Part shown: positions 1 through 10,796 of the stretch, in pieces
Position numbering within the stretch: the stretch's first letter is position 1
How the letters are laid out: every line of letters begins with the position of its first letter
Source of the DNA: Xiphydria camelus
Lineage: Eukaryota; Arthropoda; Insecta; Hymenoptera; Xiphydriidae
Direction of reading: 5' to 3'
DNA length: 64,000 nt
Assembly: GCA_963678675.1 (NCBI GenBank)
Contig: OY783195.1
Location: 10,938,479 to 11,002,478 of the forward strand
Notes under the pieces: model-generated
Told to the model about the DNA's origin: nothing
Seen by the model: the letters and a program-made list of their open reading frames with translations, nothing else
Databases searched by the model: none
Made by a program: the position numbers and the translations under genes

Positions 1-1516
1 AAGATTTTGACCTGGTAATCCCTGCTAAGAATGAACGTTTGCAGGTCTAAAAGGAATGAACCAGGTCTTCGTGAAATGTAGAAAGTAAACCTTGCTTGTC
101 CTTTCATAGCCTAGTTACAGTGAATATCAGATGCAAACAGGTCTAACACGGACTTTTCACAGTAGACCTGGGAAAGCCGTTATTATCCTATCGCAGGTAC
201 TAACCAGGTCTAAGAAGGCCTTCTGAATTTTGTTTCCCCCACCCTTTTCCCCTTCCTCCCACGTATACCGCATGTCCCATAAGAAACGCAACAAGCGACA
301 TTTACCTTCGGCAGTATTTGCCGACGATGCATGAGTCGGTATATGCGCACCGTCGGTAAATATTGCCGAAGGTAAATGTCGCTTATTGCGCTTCTTATGG
401 GATATACGGTAAATAAATATGCAGTTATTTAATTTGTACTTAACACATTTAGTGTCATGAACGTCACGTGTCGAAAAATCGTGTTCAAAAATTGTCTGCG
501 GCGAACGAACGAAAATTACGTTCGCCATTTCGACCCGGAATCGGCCTATAGACTCGACAGTAATGCTAGGCCGACTCCTGCCTTAGACGCCCTGTGGTCC
601 TCTTATATAGAAATTTACTGAAGTTTTACTACCGAGAGCCGACAGCTGGGGGCCAGGAGCCGCGAGCCGAGGGTCGAGAGGGTCGGCGCTATCTGGCGTC
701 AGGCCGCCAAAGCATGACGGGTCGCCACATGACAAACTTTAATTAAACACAAACTATATCACAAAATATTTAAACAAGATAACTGATCATTTTCTTTTTT
801 ACAAATACCTATTGTTAAGGTTTAAAGAGTAGATAAATACCAAAAGTATTTAAAAATCTGTCACAGGCAAGTTCCCTATTAATTAATTATTATTTGAAAA
901 CCACTAAATGTATTAAATAACTTAATTTATGAAAATGATAGTAAATTTTAAGTCAGATTTTTATTATATTCTTTTCGTTGAAAGGGAAATGAGTTGAGAA
1001 AATAGGAACATCATATTCCTCACTCCTTCCCTTTCCCGCTATAATAATTCCTCTTCCAATGAAGAAAATTAAATTTTAATTTTATTTATCTATATTTTAT
1101 TCATTCACAAAAATGTGTATATTTTTATTGATTGATTGATTGATTTATTTATTTATCAACATTATAGAGAGAGGAATTAATAAAATTGCTAATACATTGC
1201 CCCCCCCCTTTCCTTTCAATTCAAGGCTACCTATAAATAATTTTCCGTTCAGAATGTTCAATTGATTATCTATGAATTTTAAATTATACGAAAAAGAGCT
1301 AAACAGACGTGTTAGGACATCGACTAGCTTGAAAGAATATATCCGACTTATTAAGGACAGTGAAGGCCATATTTACATATCAGGACAACTCAGGTGCGTG
1401 TGTGTGTGTGTTTTAGAGGAAAATCCCTTTACAGGTATTCTAAGACTCTACCCGGTCTACCCAGGTCTAACAGACCTTAAAGCAGGTCTATTCAGAATGG
1501 AACAGGTCAAAATCTT
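1..1516. mobile_element. Inverted-repeat element with AGACCTG/CAGGTCT subterminal motifs, left tip outside window
   Basis: The window opens with AAGATTTTGACCTG, and its reverse complement closes the element at 1503-1516. Both ends (about 1-230 and 1430-1516) carry many copies of CAGGTCT or its complement, which is typical of subterminal transposase-binding repeats. The interior (412-1430) is AT-rich, holds a TGAT/TTTA simple repeat near 1128-1155, and shows no credible coding region. The right end abuts a Polinton-type coding fragment, suggesting insertion into it. The superfamily is not identified and the target duplication cannot be read because the left edge is missing. Confidence 0.45.
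266..411. mobile_element. Short palindromic MITE, terminus TACCGCATGTCCC
   Basis: A 146-bp near-perfect inverted repeat whose arms (about 266-326 and 350-411) begin TACCGCATGTCCCATAAG and end in the complement. It lies inside the AGACCTG-motif element. It would fold into a long hairpin and encodes nothing. Its terminal bases match those at 14046 and at 25333. Confidence 0.7.
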
Positions 1517-1519
1517 CGA

Positions 1520-1790
1520 CTCGGGCTGACTAGTCGAGAAAGATCCTTAATCCAGACGTATAGTGACACATGATGGGTGTTACATCGTCCTCTATCTCAT
1601 CCTCCTCATCCTCTTCCTCATCGATGTAGCGATCTTGGATCATGAGCATGAGCAGGTCCACATGCTTGTCCTTTTTGATTGAGGTAACGTGGATGGGGGC
1701 GACCACAAATTTTTCCTTTCGCTTCTGCAGAATGTAGACGTTGACTGACACGGGGAGGGCTCGATCCATGGGACACCGATTTGAACGGCG
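1520..1790 (-). pseudogene. Polinton/Maverick-type DNA polymerase B upstream fragment, frameshifted
   Basis: The minus-strand frame reads SVNVYILQKRKEKFVVAPIH, then an acidic stretch and CHY, and stops shortly after. Two bases out of frame the DNA continues VWIKDLSRLVS. From memory, SVNVY ... HYxWIKxLSRLV is a conserved block found just before the type B polymerase of insect Polinton-like elements. The frame break lies inside the motif, next to the end of the AGACCTG element. About 80 residues survive with no polymerase catalytic motif, so this is a dead fragment. The family assignment rests on motif recall only. Confidence 0.45.
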
Positions 1791-1914
1791 TTTTGGTTAC
1801 ACGGTAGCCAAGAGGGTCACAAACAACCCCCTAAAGCGGTTGCTGCCAATGCGGCTTCGTTTATTTATAAACAGTATTTTAGTTTTAGTGGTCTAATTTT
1901 AAACGACAGTTTCC

Positions 1915-1956
1915 ACAGCGGCGCGGTGGCGCAGTGGTTAAGGGTAAGTCCTACCA
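1915..1956 (+). repeat. 5' half of a tRNA-derived SINE (A box), split by LINE
   Basis: GGCGCGGTGGCGCAGTGGTT includes a good pol III A box (TGGCGCAGTGG, 1927-1937). The segment ends in GGTAAGTCCTACCA (1943-1956), which is repeated with one mismatch at 10737-10750 after the LINE poly-A. The two halves rejoin into one tRNA-like unit, so the LINE inserted between A and B boxes. Acceptor-stem pairing is not evident, so a SINE is more likely than a functional tRNA gene. Confidence 0.7.
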
Positions 1957-2042
1957 TTCCCAGTTTGACCGTCGTGACGACCGGACGTGTCTTGTGCTCG
2001 CGCTCGTATACCTGCTAGTAAGGCTAACGGTACTAGTGACTA

Positions 2043-2929
2043 GTGACTAGTGAACGGAAAATATTCGCTGTGGAAGACCACCAGATAAAAATTAAACTAA
2101 ATACTCCTAATCAAAGGAAAATAACAACGCAAACGGATAACAGCGACAACTGCTCAAATCCCTCCAACAATGGGGGTGAGAACAACTCCGATTTAGTGAG
2201 TAACCTAGCCAATAATATAGTTCTCGTGTCCCGCAAACGGAGAAACAATAGCCCAACCATGGCGTCAAATCGACGTACCAAACAACCAAAGGATAACATC
2301 GCTGGGGAAATAGCATGTAGCAATCGTTTCGAACTCCTCTCAAGCGACGAAAATGACTCGGACATGGAAACGGAGACCATTCACAACTTATACCAGCAAC
2401 CGCAGCAACAACAAAAGCTCAAACAACGAGTACAGGATAAATCGACCACGAATCCCGATAAACCAATAAAGCTTAGGAAACCTCCACCACTTGTCATACA
2501 CAGAAAAATAAAATCCCATCAGGACCACCTGAAAACACTAAAGAAAACGCTAAAAGAGAAATTTCAAATAAAATACCATGCAGACAGGACAGAAATATTC
2601 ACGGCAACGAAAGGATTTCTTCGCCTTAAAGAGTATTGGGAGGGCAATCATATCCAATTCCACACTTACACATTGAAGGAAGACAAACTGAAAACCTTTG
2701 TAATTAAGGGTCTACATAGTGGTATTGAAGCAGAGGACATAGAGAAAGAACTCCAGGAACTAAGGTTCGAAAAATCCCGGGTGACGCTAATGAAAGGTAC
2801 GAGCAGAACGCTATTTATGGTCTTCTTGACGGCAAACATCCAACTCAACGAGCTAAGGGGCAAGGCACAATGCATCTGCTACACTAAAGTTACCTGGGAG
2901 AATTATAAAATGAAAAGACTTATCACTCA
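2043..2929 (+). pseudogene. LINE ORF1 (gag-like), N-terminal part
   Basis: This is an open frame of about 295 residues, rich in Asn, Gln, Lys and Arg, low in complexity at first (NNGGENNSD, QQPQQQQK), then a more structured region around FKxKxHADRTEIFTATKGF that resembles the RNA-binding part of jockey ORF1 proteins. There is no ATG at the head of the frame; the first good ATG is at 2259 (context ACCATGG). The frame is cut at ITH/Q by the Tc5-like element. Removing that element and one copy of its 3-bp duplication joins ITQ directly to CHRC, the first zinc knuckle at 5896. A nucleic-acid chaperone role in the retrotransposon RNP is inferred from the family. Confidence 0.75.
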
Positions 2930-3424
2930 CAAGGAAACCGTCCGAGGCCGCCGCTTCCGATCTTGATGAAACTTCGTAAATTTAAAGTTTATCGAAAAAT
3001 AAGAGACCCCTATTTTTTTATAACTGCCCAATTTTAGTTTAAGGGGGTGAAATGGACCCCTGAACTTTCACCCCCTTCGAGCTATCTCCGAAACGAAGCG
3101 AGATAGATGAAAACTTTCAATGTACGTTTTGTTTGGTTTTTTTAGTGTAATAAAACGCCCTAAACAGATTTTGAAAAAACGCATTATTTTTCAAAAAAAA
3201 TTTTTTATCTAATTTTTCGAAATTTCGGTTTGGTCATATGGACAAAAATGTAGGAAATTGTATTACAAATTCAACCATGTATGACAAAATATATTTCCCT
3301 CTTACAGTTTTGCCTCACTTTTATGTCTGAGCGGGCTACCAATGGTAGTGACGGGATAGGTCGGGGGTTATTACTTCTATGTATTTTAATGCCACTTTTC
3401 TTTCATTTAATAAAGTTCAACTTT

Positions 3425-5077
3425 CTATGGCTCATAATTATGACAATAATGGTATTCCGTGAAAAAATGTTTCATACAAAGTTGTTTCTTACACCAAGCA
3501 CACGTAATAACGGCAATATCGCTACATATGTGGCATCGTGGTTCCGAGTCCTGTGCATAACAAAATTCTACAGGATGTTCAAGTTCAGGAGGGGTCTCGT
3601 GTCTACATATCGACTCTTGAACCACGAATATTTAATAAAGTTAGTAAACCATGGCGAAGAAAACTGATTATGAGTAAGGGATTGAAGTGTTAGAATATTA
3701 TCTCTCGTATGAAGGTTAATGTCGTAATTGCAAAGAGTTACAATATCTGAAAACCTCCTTACAAAATTCTTCCACATTCGAAAGCCGTATACGTCTAGCG
3801 GTTGAATTAGTTCGGTGGTGCCTTCTGGAATCGCCATTAATATTATTGCCTTGTCTTCTGGTGTAGCTTCTCGAACACTTCGCTCACATTGTCCACTCCA
3901 AGAGTCCAGCAGTAAGACGCTTGTAGGTCCAGTGTTAGGGAAGTAAACTTCTTGCAGCCATATTTTCATGAGGTCAGTTGTAAGTTTCCCAGATTTGGAA
4001 GCCATGAAGTATACATTTGGCGGCCTAAACACGGTTTGTTGCACTCGTTCTCCCAATTGCCCACTAGCCCCTTTTAATACCACATAAAGAGGCGACAGTA
4101 GTTTTCCATCAGCAGATATGGTGGGTTGTATAGTATAGCTATGGGTTGTAGAAGATATTGATTGTACCACAGCTTCAATTTGTTTGCCCCGATATAGCTA
4201 AAGTTCTGCCAGAATGTATTTCTAAATTAAATCCACTCTGTGTGTGTGATCAGAGTTAAATACATTTTCTGGTCCATATTGTGTAATGAGTGCTTTCACT
4301 TGTTTTACGAAGGCTTGACTTCGTAGTTTCAAATTTTCCTCACCCTGAACGTTTTTTCCCGTTACAAACTTTGTGATCTTTCGAGAGACAATTCTATATG
4401 CTTTCTTGAATGACCTCAACCATTTTTCATTTGCTTTAAAGCTTGGAAGAATCTCTACTTCTTTTGCTTGTAAAGCCCATCGTTTAAGGTCTACATCATG
4501 TACTATTATTTTCGATCTAAATACTATCTTCTATAAATTTATCAAAAGTATATTGCGCTATGCGTATTAATTTATCATTTTGAGTACCCCCCGCTCCTAC
4601 TTGTGCAGCCCATCTTCGTAATTGCCTATCAGATTTGACTTTTCTAAACTGATGTTGAACTGCTGCTACGGTTCGACGTCTTTTCTTTCCACTGTTCTAG
4701 TAATCTATGGTACTTTTTTTATATTCAAAGCTGACCGCTTCTTCATCGGGTGTACAGGGAAATGGTTCTGCAGTTATACAGGTTTCTACGTGAGGAACAT
4801 GCTCGACATCCGATTCCAGCCAGTCAGTATTAACAGCGTGCATTTCACTATCCTCGATTGAATCTTCCAATTCTAATTTATTTTCATGTTCGACTCGAAA
4901 TGATGAATCCTCCATGCTACGTAAAATAATATTTTGTAATAAATCTTTCAATTGCACTTCTGCACTATTCACTGGAGTTTCTCTTCCATCTGGTACATTA
5001 AAAACGGCCACCAATAAAGTTAACACATTGATTGGATTTATAATTGCCATAATAATAATATGAACTGCTATGCACAA
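3425..5077 (-). pseudogene. Tc5-like transposase, copy A, frameshifted
   Basis: This is a paralogue of the near-intact transposase at 62440-63975, readable from about 4990 down to 3425 in several frames. Recognisable parts are the acidic N-terminus, the helix-turn-helix region with RSFKKAYRIVSRKITKF, the first catalytic motif NSD, the second LLLDSWSGQ, the third QPLDVYGFRMWKNF, and the C-terminal cysteine-rich finger (CHIC...CAWC). Compared with the later copy, 8 bp of GT repeat is inserted at about 4236-4243, directly after the first catalytic Asp, turning SDQSGF into SDHTHR and shifting the frame. Other breaks lie near 4190 and 4560. It cannot encode an active enzyme. Confidence 0.85.
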
Positions 5078-5105
5078 TATAGAAACTGAATATATAGACT
5101 AAAAA

Positions 5106-5891
5106 ACCTTCATTCGAGAGATAATATTCTAAAACTTCAATCCCTTACTCATAATCAGTTTTCTTTGCCACGGGTTGCTAACCTTATTAAATATTCGTGA
5201 TTCAAGAATGGATATGTAGACACGAGACCTCCTGAATTTGAACATCCTGTAGAATTTTGTTATGCACAGGACTCGAAACCACGATGCCACATATGTGGCG
5301 ATATTGCCGTTATTACGTGTGCTTGGTGTAAGAAACAACTTTGTATGAAACATTTTTTCATGGAATACCATTATTGTCATAATTATGAACCATAGAAAGT
5401 TGAACTTTATTAAATGAAAGAAAAGTGGCATTAAAATACATAGAAGTAATAACCTCCGACCTATCCCGTCACTGCCATTGGTAGCCCGCTCAGACATAAA
5501 AGTTAGAAATTTGCAAAACTGTAGGAGGGAAGTATATCATGTCATACATGGTTGAATTTATAATAAAATTTTCTACATTTTTGTCCATATGACCAAACCG
5601 AAATTTCGAAAAATTAGAAAAAATTTTTTTTTTTAAATAATGCGTTTTTTCAAAATCTGTTTAGGGCATTTTATTACACTAAAAAAAAACAAAATGTACA
5701 TTGAAAGTTTTCATCTTTCTCGCTTCGTTTCGGAGATAGCTCGAAGGGGGTGAAAGTTCAGGGGTCCATTTCACCTCCTGAAACTAAAATTGGGCAGCTG
5801 TAAAAAAATAGGGGTTTCTTATTTTTCGATAAACTTTAAATTTACGAAGTTTCATCAAGATCGGAAGCGGCGGCCTCGGACGGTTTCCTTG
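5106..5891 (+). repeat. Inverted duplicate of Tc5-like 3' end, with plus-strand zinc-finger exon
   Basis: This segment is the reverse complement of 2930-3718. On the plus strand 5220-5395 reads in frame PPEFEHPVEFCYAQDSKP, then CHICGDIAVITCAWC and ends NYEP-stop: the C-terminal finger of the Tc5-like transposase pointing the opposite way to the main gene. The breakpoint is at about 5100-5106, where homology starts abruptly after an A run. Confidence 0.85.
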
Positions 5892-5894
5892 TTA

Positions 5895-6416
5895 GTGTCA
5901 TAGATGCCAGGAGTGGGGTCACGCCACATCAAACTGTTTCGCAGATCCTGTCTGCCTAAAATGCGCGGGAGAGCATTTGACAAAGGACTGCATCAAGCCC
6001 AAGGATACTCCGGCCAAATGCGCAAATTGCGGAGGAGACCATCCAGCAAACGCTAGTATATGCGAGGCACATACGACAGGAGGATCGAACGTCTTACCGT
6101 TAGGGTAAAGGTAAAGGCGGAGGGAAAGGCGAAGGAAACACGCTTGGAATTAAGCGGTCAATACCCAAACATAACGGAAACCAGGCAGTTCCCCCCACTA
6201 ACAATAAGGCAACTACCGCCAGTACCTGAGGTCAACCCTTGGGCCGAAGCCAGGAACAACGTGCCCGCTGCAGGTAACAACGACCGAGGAACGGGAGCAC
6301 CGTCGAGCGCATACCAGGGGCGAAGTGTCACAAGTGAGAGTAGTGGTGTTACTGACCTGGCGTCATTGGCAGCAGAGTTAAGGGAAATAAACAGTATATG
6401 TAATATAAAGTAAATG
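5895..6416 (+). pseudogene. LINE ORF1, C-terminal part with three zinc knuckles
   Basis: Directly after the Tc5-like element the frame gives CHRCQEWGHATSNC, then CLKCAGEHLTKDC, then CANCGGDHPANASIC: three CCHC-type knuckles as expected at the end of a jockey-group ORF1. A 2-base shift near 6060-6080 moves the rest into another frame (RRIERLTVRVKVK onward), which runs through a Pro-rich tail to a stop at 6412-6414. ORF2 starts about 107 bp later. The knuckles would bind element RNA; this is known of the family, not shown here. Confidence 0.8.
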
Positions 6417-6520
6417 CTAATTTTAGTAAGGCAACTAAAAACAAGACTGCAGGGGTGTTCAAATCAAATTGAACAGTTTGAAGTATTTATTGATTTCTCC
6501 GATAAACTAGGTAAGCCGTA

Positions 6521-8468
6521 ATGGAGCTAAGAATTTGTAGTTGGAACGCAAATAGTATTGTAAGTAAAACTGGCGAATTAATAGAATTCCTGCACAGACT
6601 GAACATTGATATAATGACGATTAATGAAACTAAGACTTAACGAAATAGACAAACTCAAAATAAGAAATTATACAACAGTTAGAAAGGACAAAAGCAGAAC
6701 ATCTCGGGCGGAGTAGCGATATTAATAAGAAATGGCATTCCCTTCAAGGAGATAAAAGTAAGAAAGGAAATAACTATGGAATGTGTATTTGCATAAAACT
6801 AATAAGCGAAGTATATATAGTTGCGACATATAATAGCCCGGCAAATTTATTTACAGTGCTTGAGCTAGATAAGATTTTTAATATAGCTAATAAAGTTCTC
6901 TTGGTGGGAGATCTCAATGCAAGGCATGTGGCTTGGAATTGTCATATCAATAATATTAGAGGTAGAGTCATACATAACTATGCATTGAAGAATAACTGCA
7001 CTCTCTATTGTCTTCCCGGATGAGCCGACTCACTATCCTAATAATAGTACAACTGCCACCACCATAGACATTTGCTTAAATAAGAACGTTAGAACAATGT
7101 CACGCCTCCAGGTACTCCAAGAACTCAGATCAGATCACCTCCCAATCTTATTTACTTTAAACTCGGAAATGAGAGAAGAACGGACAAAGACAGCCTACGA
7201 CTACGCTACTGTCGACTGGACTAAATTCAGACAAATACTTAATATGAAAATTGCAATAAACTCCAACATCGACACCCCCCTAGAATTAGATAAAGAAGTA
7301 CAGAAACTGACTGACAAAATAAAATATGCCATTGATAGATCCATTAAACTGATAACAGTAAAACAATACAGAGACAAACTACCAAATACAATTCTAACAA
7401 TGATAAAAGATAGAAATAGACTCCGTAAAAATTGGCAAAAATCACGAACGCGCGAAAGTAAAGAGCTAGTAAAAATATACACAAGCAGAATTAGAACAGC
7501 CATAAGGGAACATAGAAACAAAATTTGGAAGGATAAACTTAATAAATTAAACCCTAAGAGGACAACTCTCTGTGGCGAATGACAAAGGTACTCAAGTCCA
7601 AGTTTAATCTAATCCCCACACTAGTAGGCAAAAATGATGATGAAGCAGTAACAGACGTTGAAAATGCTAACATACTTGCAACACAATTTGAAAGCGTACC
7701 TACATAACATAAATTTAACTAATAATACTCCGGAACAAAAAGAAGTAATCCTACGAGTGTTAAGGAGTACCTTCAGGAGAAACAGACACATGAGTGGCAT
7801 AAATTTCTAACGTCTCCTAAATAAATATGTAACGTCATCAAAACACTACCTTCTAAAAAAGCACCAGGTACGGACAATATTCAGAAAATTGTACTCAAAA
7901 ACCTAACAAGGAAGACAATAGTGCAGCTTATGTATATTATCAATGCCATGTTTAAACTCTCATATTTCCCCCTACACTGGAAGACAGGCAATATAATACT
8001 TAGCAATTCATAAGCCCGGAAAGAAAACCACAGAACCCGCTAGTTATAGGCCAATTAGTTTACTACTATGAGTAAGATGGCCGAAAGGATTATCCTAGCC
8101 AGACTAAACAAACATGAAACTGAAAATAAAATAATAGCCAACCACCAGATTGGATTCCGGCAGAAACATAACACAGTTCAACAAGTAGCACGAATAGTAA
8201 CTGATATTAGCGTAAATTTCAATAAAAATAAAGTAACAACAATGTTATTACTAGACATAGAAAAAGCATTCGATCGCGTCTGGGTAGATGGACTAATATA
8301 CAAAATGATACGATACAAATTCCCACCTACCCTAATAAGCTTAGTTAACTCCTATCTAATTGGAAGACAATTCCAGGTCACAGTCAATGGTATTGCATCC
8401 ACTAAGAGAAAGATCAAAGCGGGTGTACCACAAGGATCGGTCCTAGGACCTAACCTATTCAATATATG
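6521..8468 (+). pseudogene. LINE ORF2: AP-endonuclease and N-terminal reverse transcriptase
   Basis: ORF2 starts MELRICSWNANSIVSKTGEL, the usual first endonuclease motif, continues with INETKT, then GDLNARH..W (about 6908-6943) and RSDHLPI (about 7129-7148), all in the order of a jockey-type AP-like endonuclease. The reverse transcriptase follows: KKAPGTDNI near 7857, HQIGFRQKHNT near 8146, LLLDIEKAFDRVW (first catalytic Asp, about 8248-8286) and AGVPQGSVLGP (about 8419-8451). Stops and frameshifts occur at about 6639, 7022, 7580 and 8010-8050. The frame is broken at NLFNI by an inverted-repeat element, and removing it with one TA restores NLFNIYLND. Confidence 0.85.
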
Positions 8469-9561
8469 TACAGGGTGTCCGTAAAGTATGGAAACGGTTG
8501 AATATCTCGAAAAGTACGCTTCAGAACGGGAAACGAAAAAATACGTATCCGATATTTTTTTTAAACTATCAAATGATACCAAGATTGATCCCACATCCCA
8601 ACCCCTGTGGGTGGGGCAGGGGGAAGCTTCAAAATCTTAAATAGGAACCCCCACTTTTGATTACATATTCACATTCTACATTAAAAACTACATAACTTTT
8701 ATTTGAAACATTTTTTTCGACTCGTGGCAGATGGCGCTATAATCGACAAAATTCAATTTTTTCGGTTTTTGCAATTGAGAGTCGATTTATTCGATTCTGC
8801 AATACAATTGCGATAGAAATTTACATTTTTTATTCTCATACCTGATTTTTTGTTAAAAATTTAATTTAGTTTTGCAAATTTGAAGTGCAGATGCGTTCTG
8901 TACCTGGGACTCCCCTGGCGGACGGTATATTCCGGGAATCGTAGCTATTCTTTCACTAGTAGTCCGTTTTAATGATATCCGTTAACCTGAGTACACGTAA
9001 ACAGGTACCGCTAATTGCCGGGCCTTCCGGACCCTCGAACCTCGATGTATTCCGAAAGGGATTATCCTTGAGTAATTAGTTTATTTCCTCTAACGGAACT
9101 TAGTGCGTCACAGGGAATTCCAGGTACAGAACGCATCTGCACTTCAAATTTGCAAAACTAAATTAAATTTTTAACAAAAATATCAAGTATGAGAATAAAA
9201 CATATAAATTTCTATCGCAATTGTATTGCAGAATCGAATAAATCGACTCTCAATTGCAAAAACCGAAAAAATTGAATTTCGTCGATTATAGCGCCATCTG
9301 CCACGAATCGAAAAAAATGTTTCAAATAAAAGTTATGTAGTTTTTAATGTAGAATGCGAATATGCAATCAAAAGTGGGGGTTCCTATTTAAGATTTTGAA
9401 GCTTCCCCCTGCCCCACCCACAGGGGTTGGGGTGTGGGATCAATCTTGGTATCATTTGATAGTTTTTTAAAAAAATATCGGACACGTATTTTTTCGTTTC
9501 CCGTTCTGAAGCGTACTTTTCGAGATATTCAACCGTTTCCATACTTTACGGACACCCTGTA
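8469..9561. mobile_element. Inverted-repeat element, family 1, copy 1
   Basis: This 1.09-kb element has termini TACAGGGTGTCCGTAAAGT and arms about 480 bp long that pair across an asymmetric centre. It inserted in the LINE RT gene. The flank is TG on the left and TA on the right; treating both as an original TA duplication and removing the element restores the LINE reading frame exactly. TA target and ACAGGGTG-type ends suggest the Tc1/mariner group. No transposase is encoded. A second copy lies at 17101-18191. Confidence 0.85.
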
Positions 9562-10315
9562 TATCTCAATGATCTCCCTACTTTCCCCAAAACTGAGACT
9601 GCACTATTCGCTGACGATACGGCTGTATACTCCCACTCATTCAGTGCCATCGTCGCGGCCAAACAAATACAAATCCATATGGGTCTTCTGGAACCATTTT
9701 ACGCAATGTGGAAAATATCTCTAAATGCATCACAAAAACTAAAGTAATTGTATTCGCGAAGAAACTAACCCAAATCAAAATAGTGCAACCAATCAAAGTC
9801 TACGGACATAGCATAGAAACTACCAAATCTGTCAGGTATTTAGGTGTTCATCTTGATCCGAAATTAGCTTTCAAAAATCACATCAAACAATCACTTCGCA
9901 AGGCTTATGCCGTCCAGAGAAAGGTATGTCCACTATTGGGGTTAAGAACTCTCCCTTGTCCATGCACAATAAAAGACTAATTTTCAAAATGTTATTAAGA
10001 CCGATAGTATTATATGCGGCACCAGTGTGGTGCAGTGCCGCAGCGACTAATATCAAACTACTTCAATTATATCGAAATAAGTGCCTAAGACTAATTACCT
10101 CAGCCAATAGGTATACTAGAATCACAGATCTCCATGAGGCTGCTGACGTACAATATATATCAAACTATATCAGACAACTAGGTGATACATTTTATGAGCA
10201 CCAACTAAACGACAATCCATTACTTAAAGATCTAACTAGCGTGAGGGAACACAATTTACCTTTCTCCCTAAAGCATAAGCTCCCGTATCAAGCATTACAA
10301 ATTTTCTCCAAATAA
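9562..10315 (+). pseudogene. LINE ORF2: C-terminal reverse transcriptase
   Basis: Straight after the inserted element the frame gives YLNDLPTFP, then LFADDTAVYS (about 9600-9629), the FADD catalytic box with its two Asp residues. It continues to the thumb region with VRYLGVHLD (about 9830-9856) and the C-terminal block RPIVLYAAPVWCSAA and NKCLRLITSANRYTRI typical of jockey-like elements. A frameshift near 9720 and another near 9930-9960 break it. It ends at 10315, about 415 bp before the poly-A. Confidence 0.85.
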
Positions 10316-10736
10316 AATAAGGAAACGCGAAAAAATAAACATACGAGAAAACAAGAGCTCGTAAACTCTCAATTTCTAAAAATAGGTTTTTGCCAAGCCG
10401 GCCTTTCCTGTATAGCAATAATATTATATAAGATAAGAGTAGTACCAAATTCGTGATCCACACATATCTAATTCACCCGCTCAACCCCTAACCGGTACGG
10501 AGACTACATACTGTGGGCACCGTGGCGGTTGAGGAAGGGGATGGAGGGTTAGATATTGCATAATCTATAAGTATACACAGCGTATACATAAAAGGAACAA
10601 ACGTGTAGGTTAAGCTCAAGAGTGCTGGAACTACAAGCACGAAAATTATTCGAAGATGTAATTTATGCGTTTATTATATATACATGCATACTTGTACATA
10701 TGTTCTCATTGTAAATAAATGTTCTTTTAAAAAAAA

Positions 10737-10790
10737 GGTAAGTCTTACCACGTGGTGGACTCGGGTTCGACTCTTGCTGCAGGCAGTTTT
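10737..10790 (+). repeat. 3' half of the tRNA-derived SINE (B box) with T-run
   Basis: GGTAAGTCTTACCA (10737-10750) repeats the 1943-1956 site. GGTTCGACTC (10764-10773) is a strong pol III B box. In the empty site A and B boxes would be about 32 bp apart. A run of ten T follows at 10787-10796, a pol III terminator signal. Confidence 0.7.
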
Positions 10791-10796
10791 TTTTTC

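Larger units (their letters stand above)
2930..5891 (-). mobile_element. Tc5-like DNA transposon (copy A), foldback form
   Basis: The element begins and ends with CAAGGAAACCGTCCGAGG and its complement, flanked by TCA (2927-2929) and TTA (5892-5894). A 3-bp TNA duplication with CAAGG termini matches the C. elegans Tc5 group as known. It carries a broken transposase on the minus strand. Its right 785 bp (5106-5891) is not a normal 5' end but an inverted copy of its own left end (2930-3718), so the terminal repeats are unusually long. It inserted into LINE ORF1. Confidence 0.85.
1957..10736 (+). mobile_element. Jockey-like non-LTR retrotransposon, full-length but decayed
   Basis: The element is flanked by a 14-bp target duplication (1943-1956 and 10737-10750, one mismatch) and ends in a poly-A run (10729-10736). 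It has ORF1 with gag-type zinc knuckles and ORF2 with an AP-type endonuclease and reverse transcriptase, as in the jockey/I group. Two later insertions interrupt it: a Tc5-like element in ORF1 (2930-5891) and an inverted-repeat element in ORF2 (8469-9561). Without those it would be about 4.7 kb, normal for jockey elements. Multiple stops and frameshifts make it inactive. The 3' UTR (10316-10728) holds no coding sequence. Confidence 0.88.

Noticed and set aside
1915..1990. Functional tRNA gene
   Set aside because: A and B boxes exist only after joining across the LINE, and acceptor-stem pairing is not evident; a SINE fits better.
3281..3667. Plus-strand frame of 128 codons, and a similar one at 5129-5497 minus
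   Set aside because: Antisense shadow of the Tc5-like transposase zinc-finger end; it appears in mirrored form because the region is inverted and duplicated.
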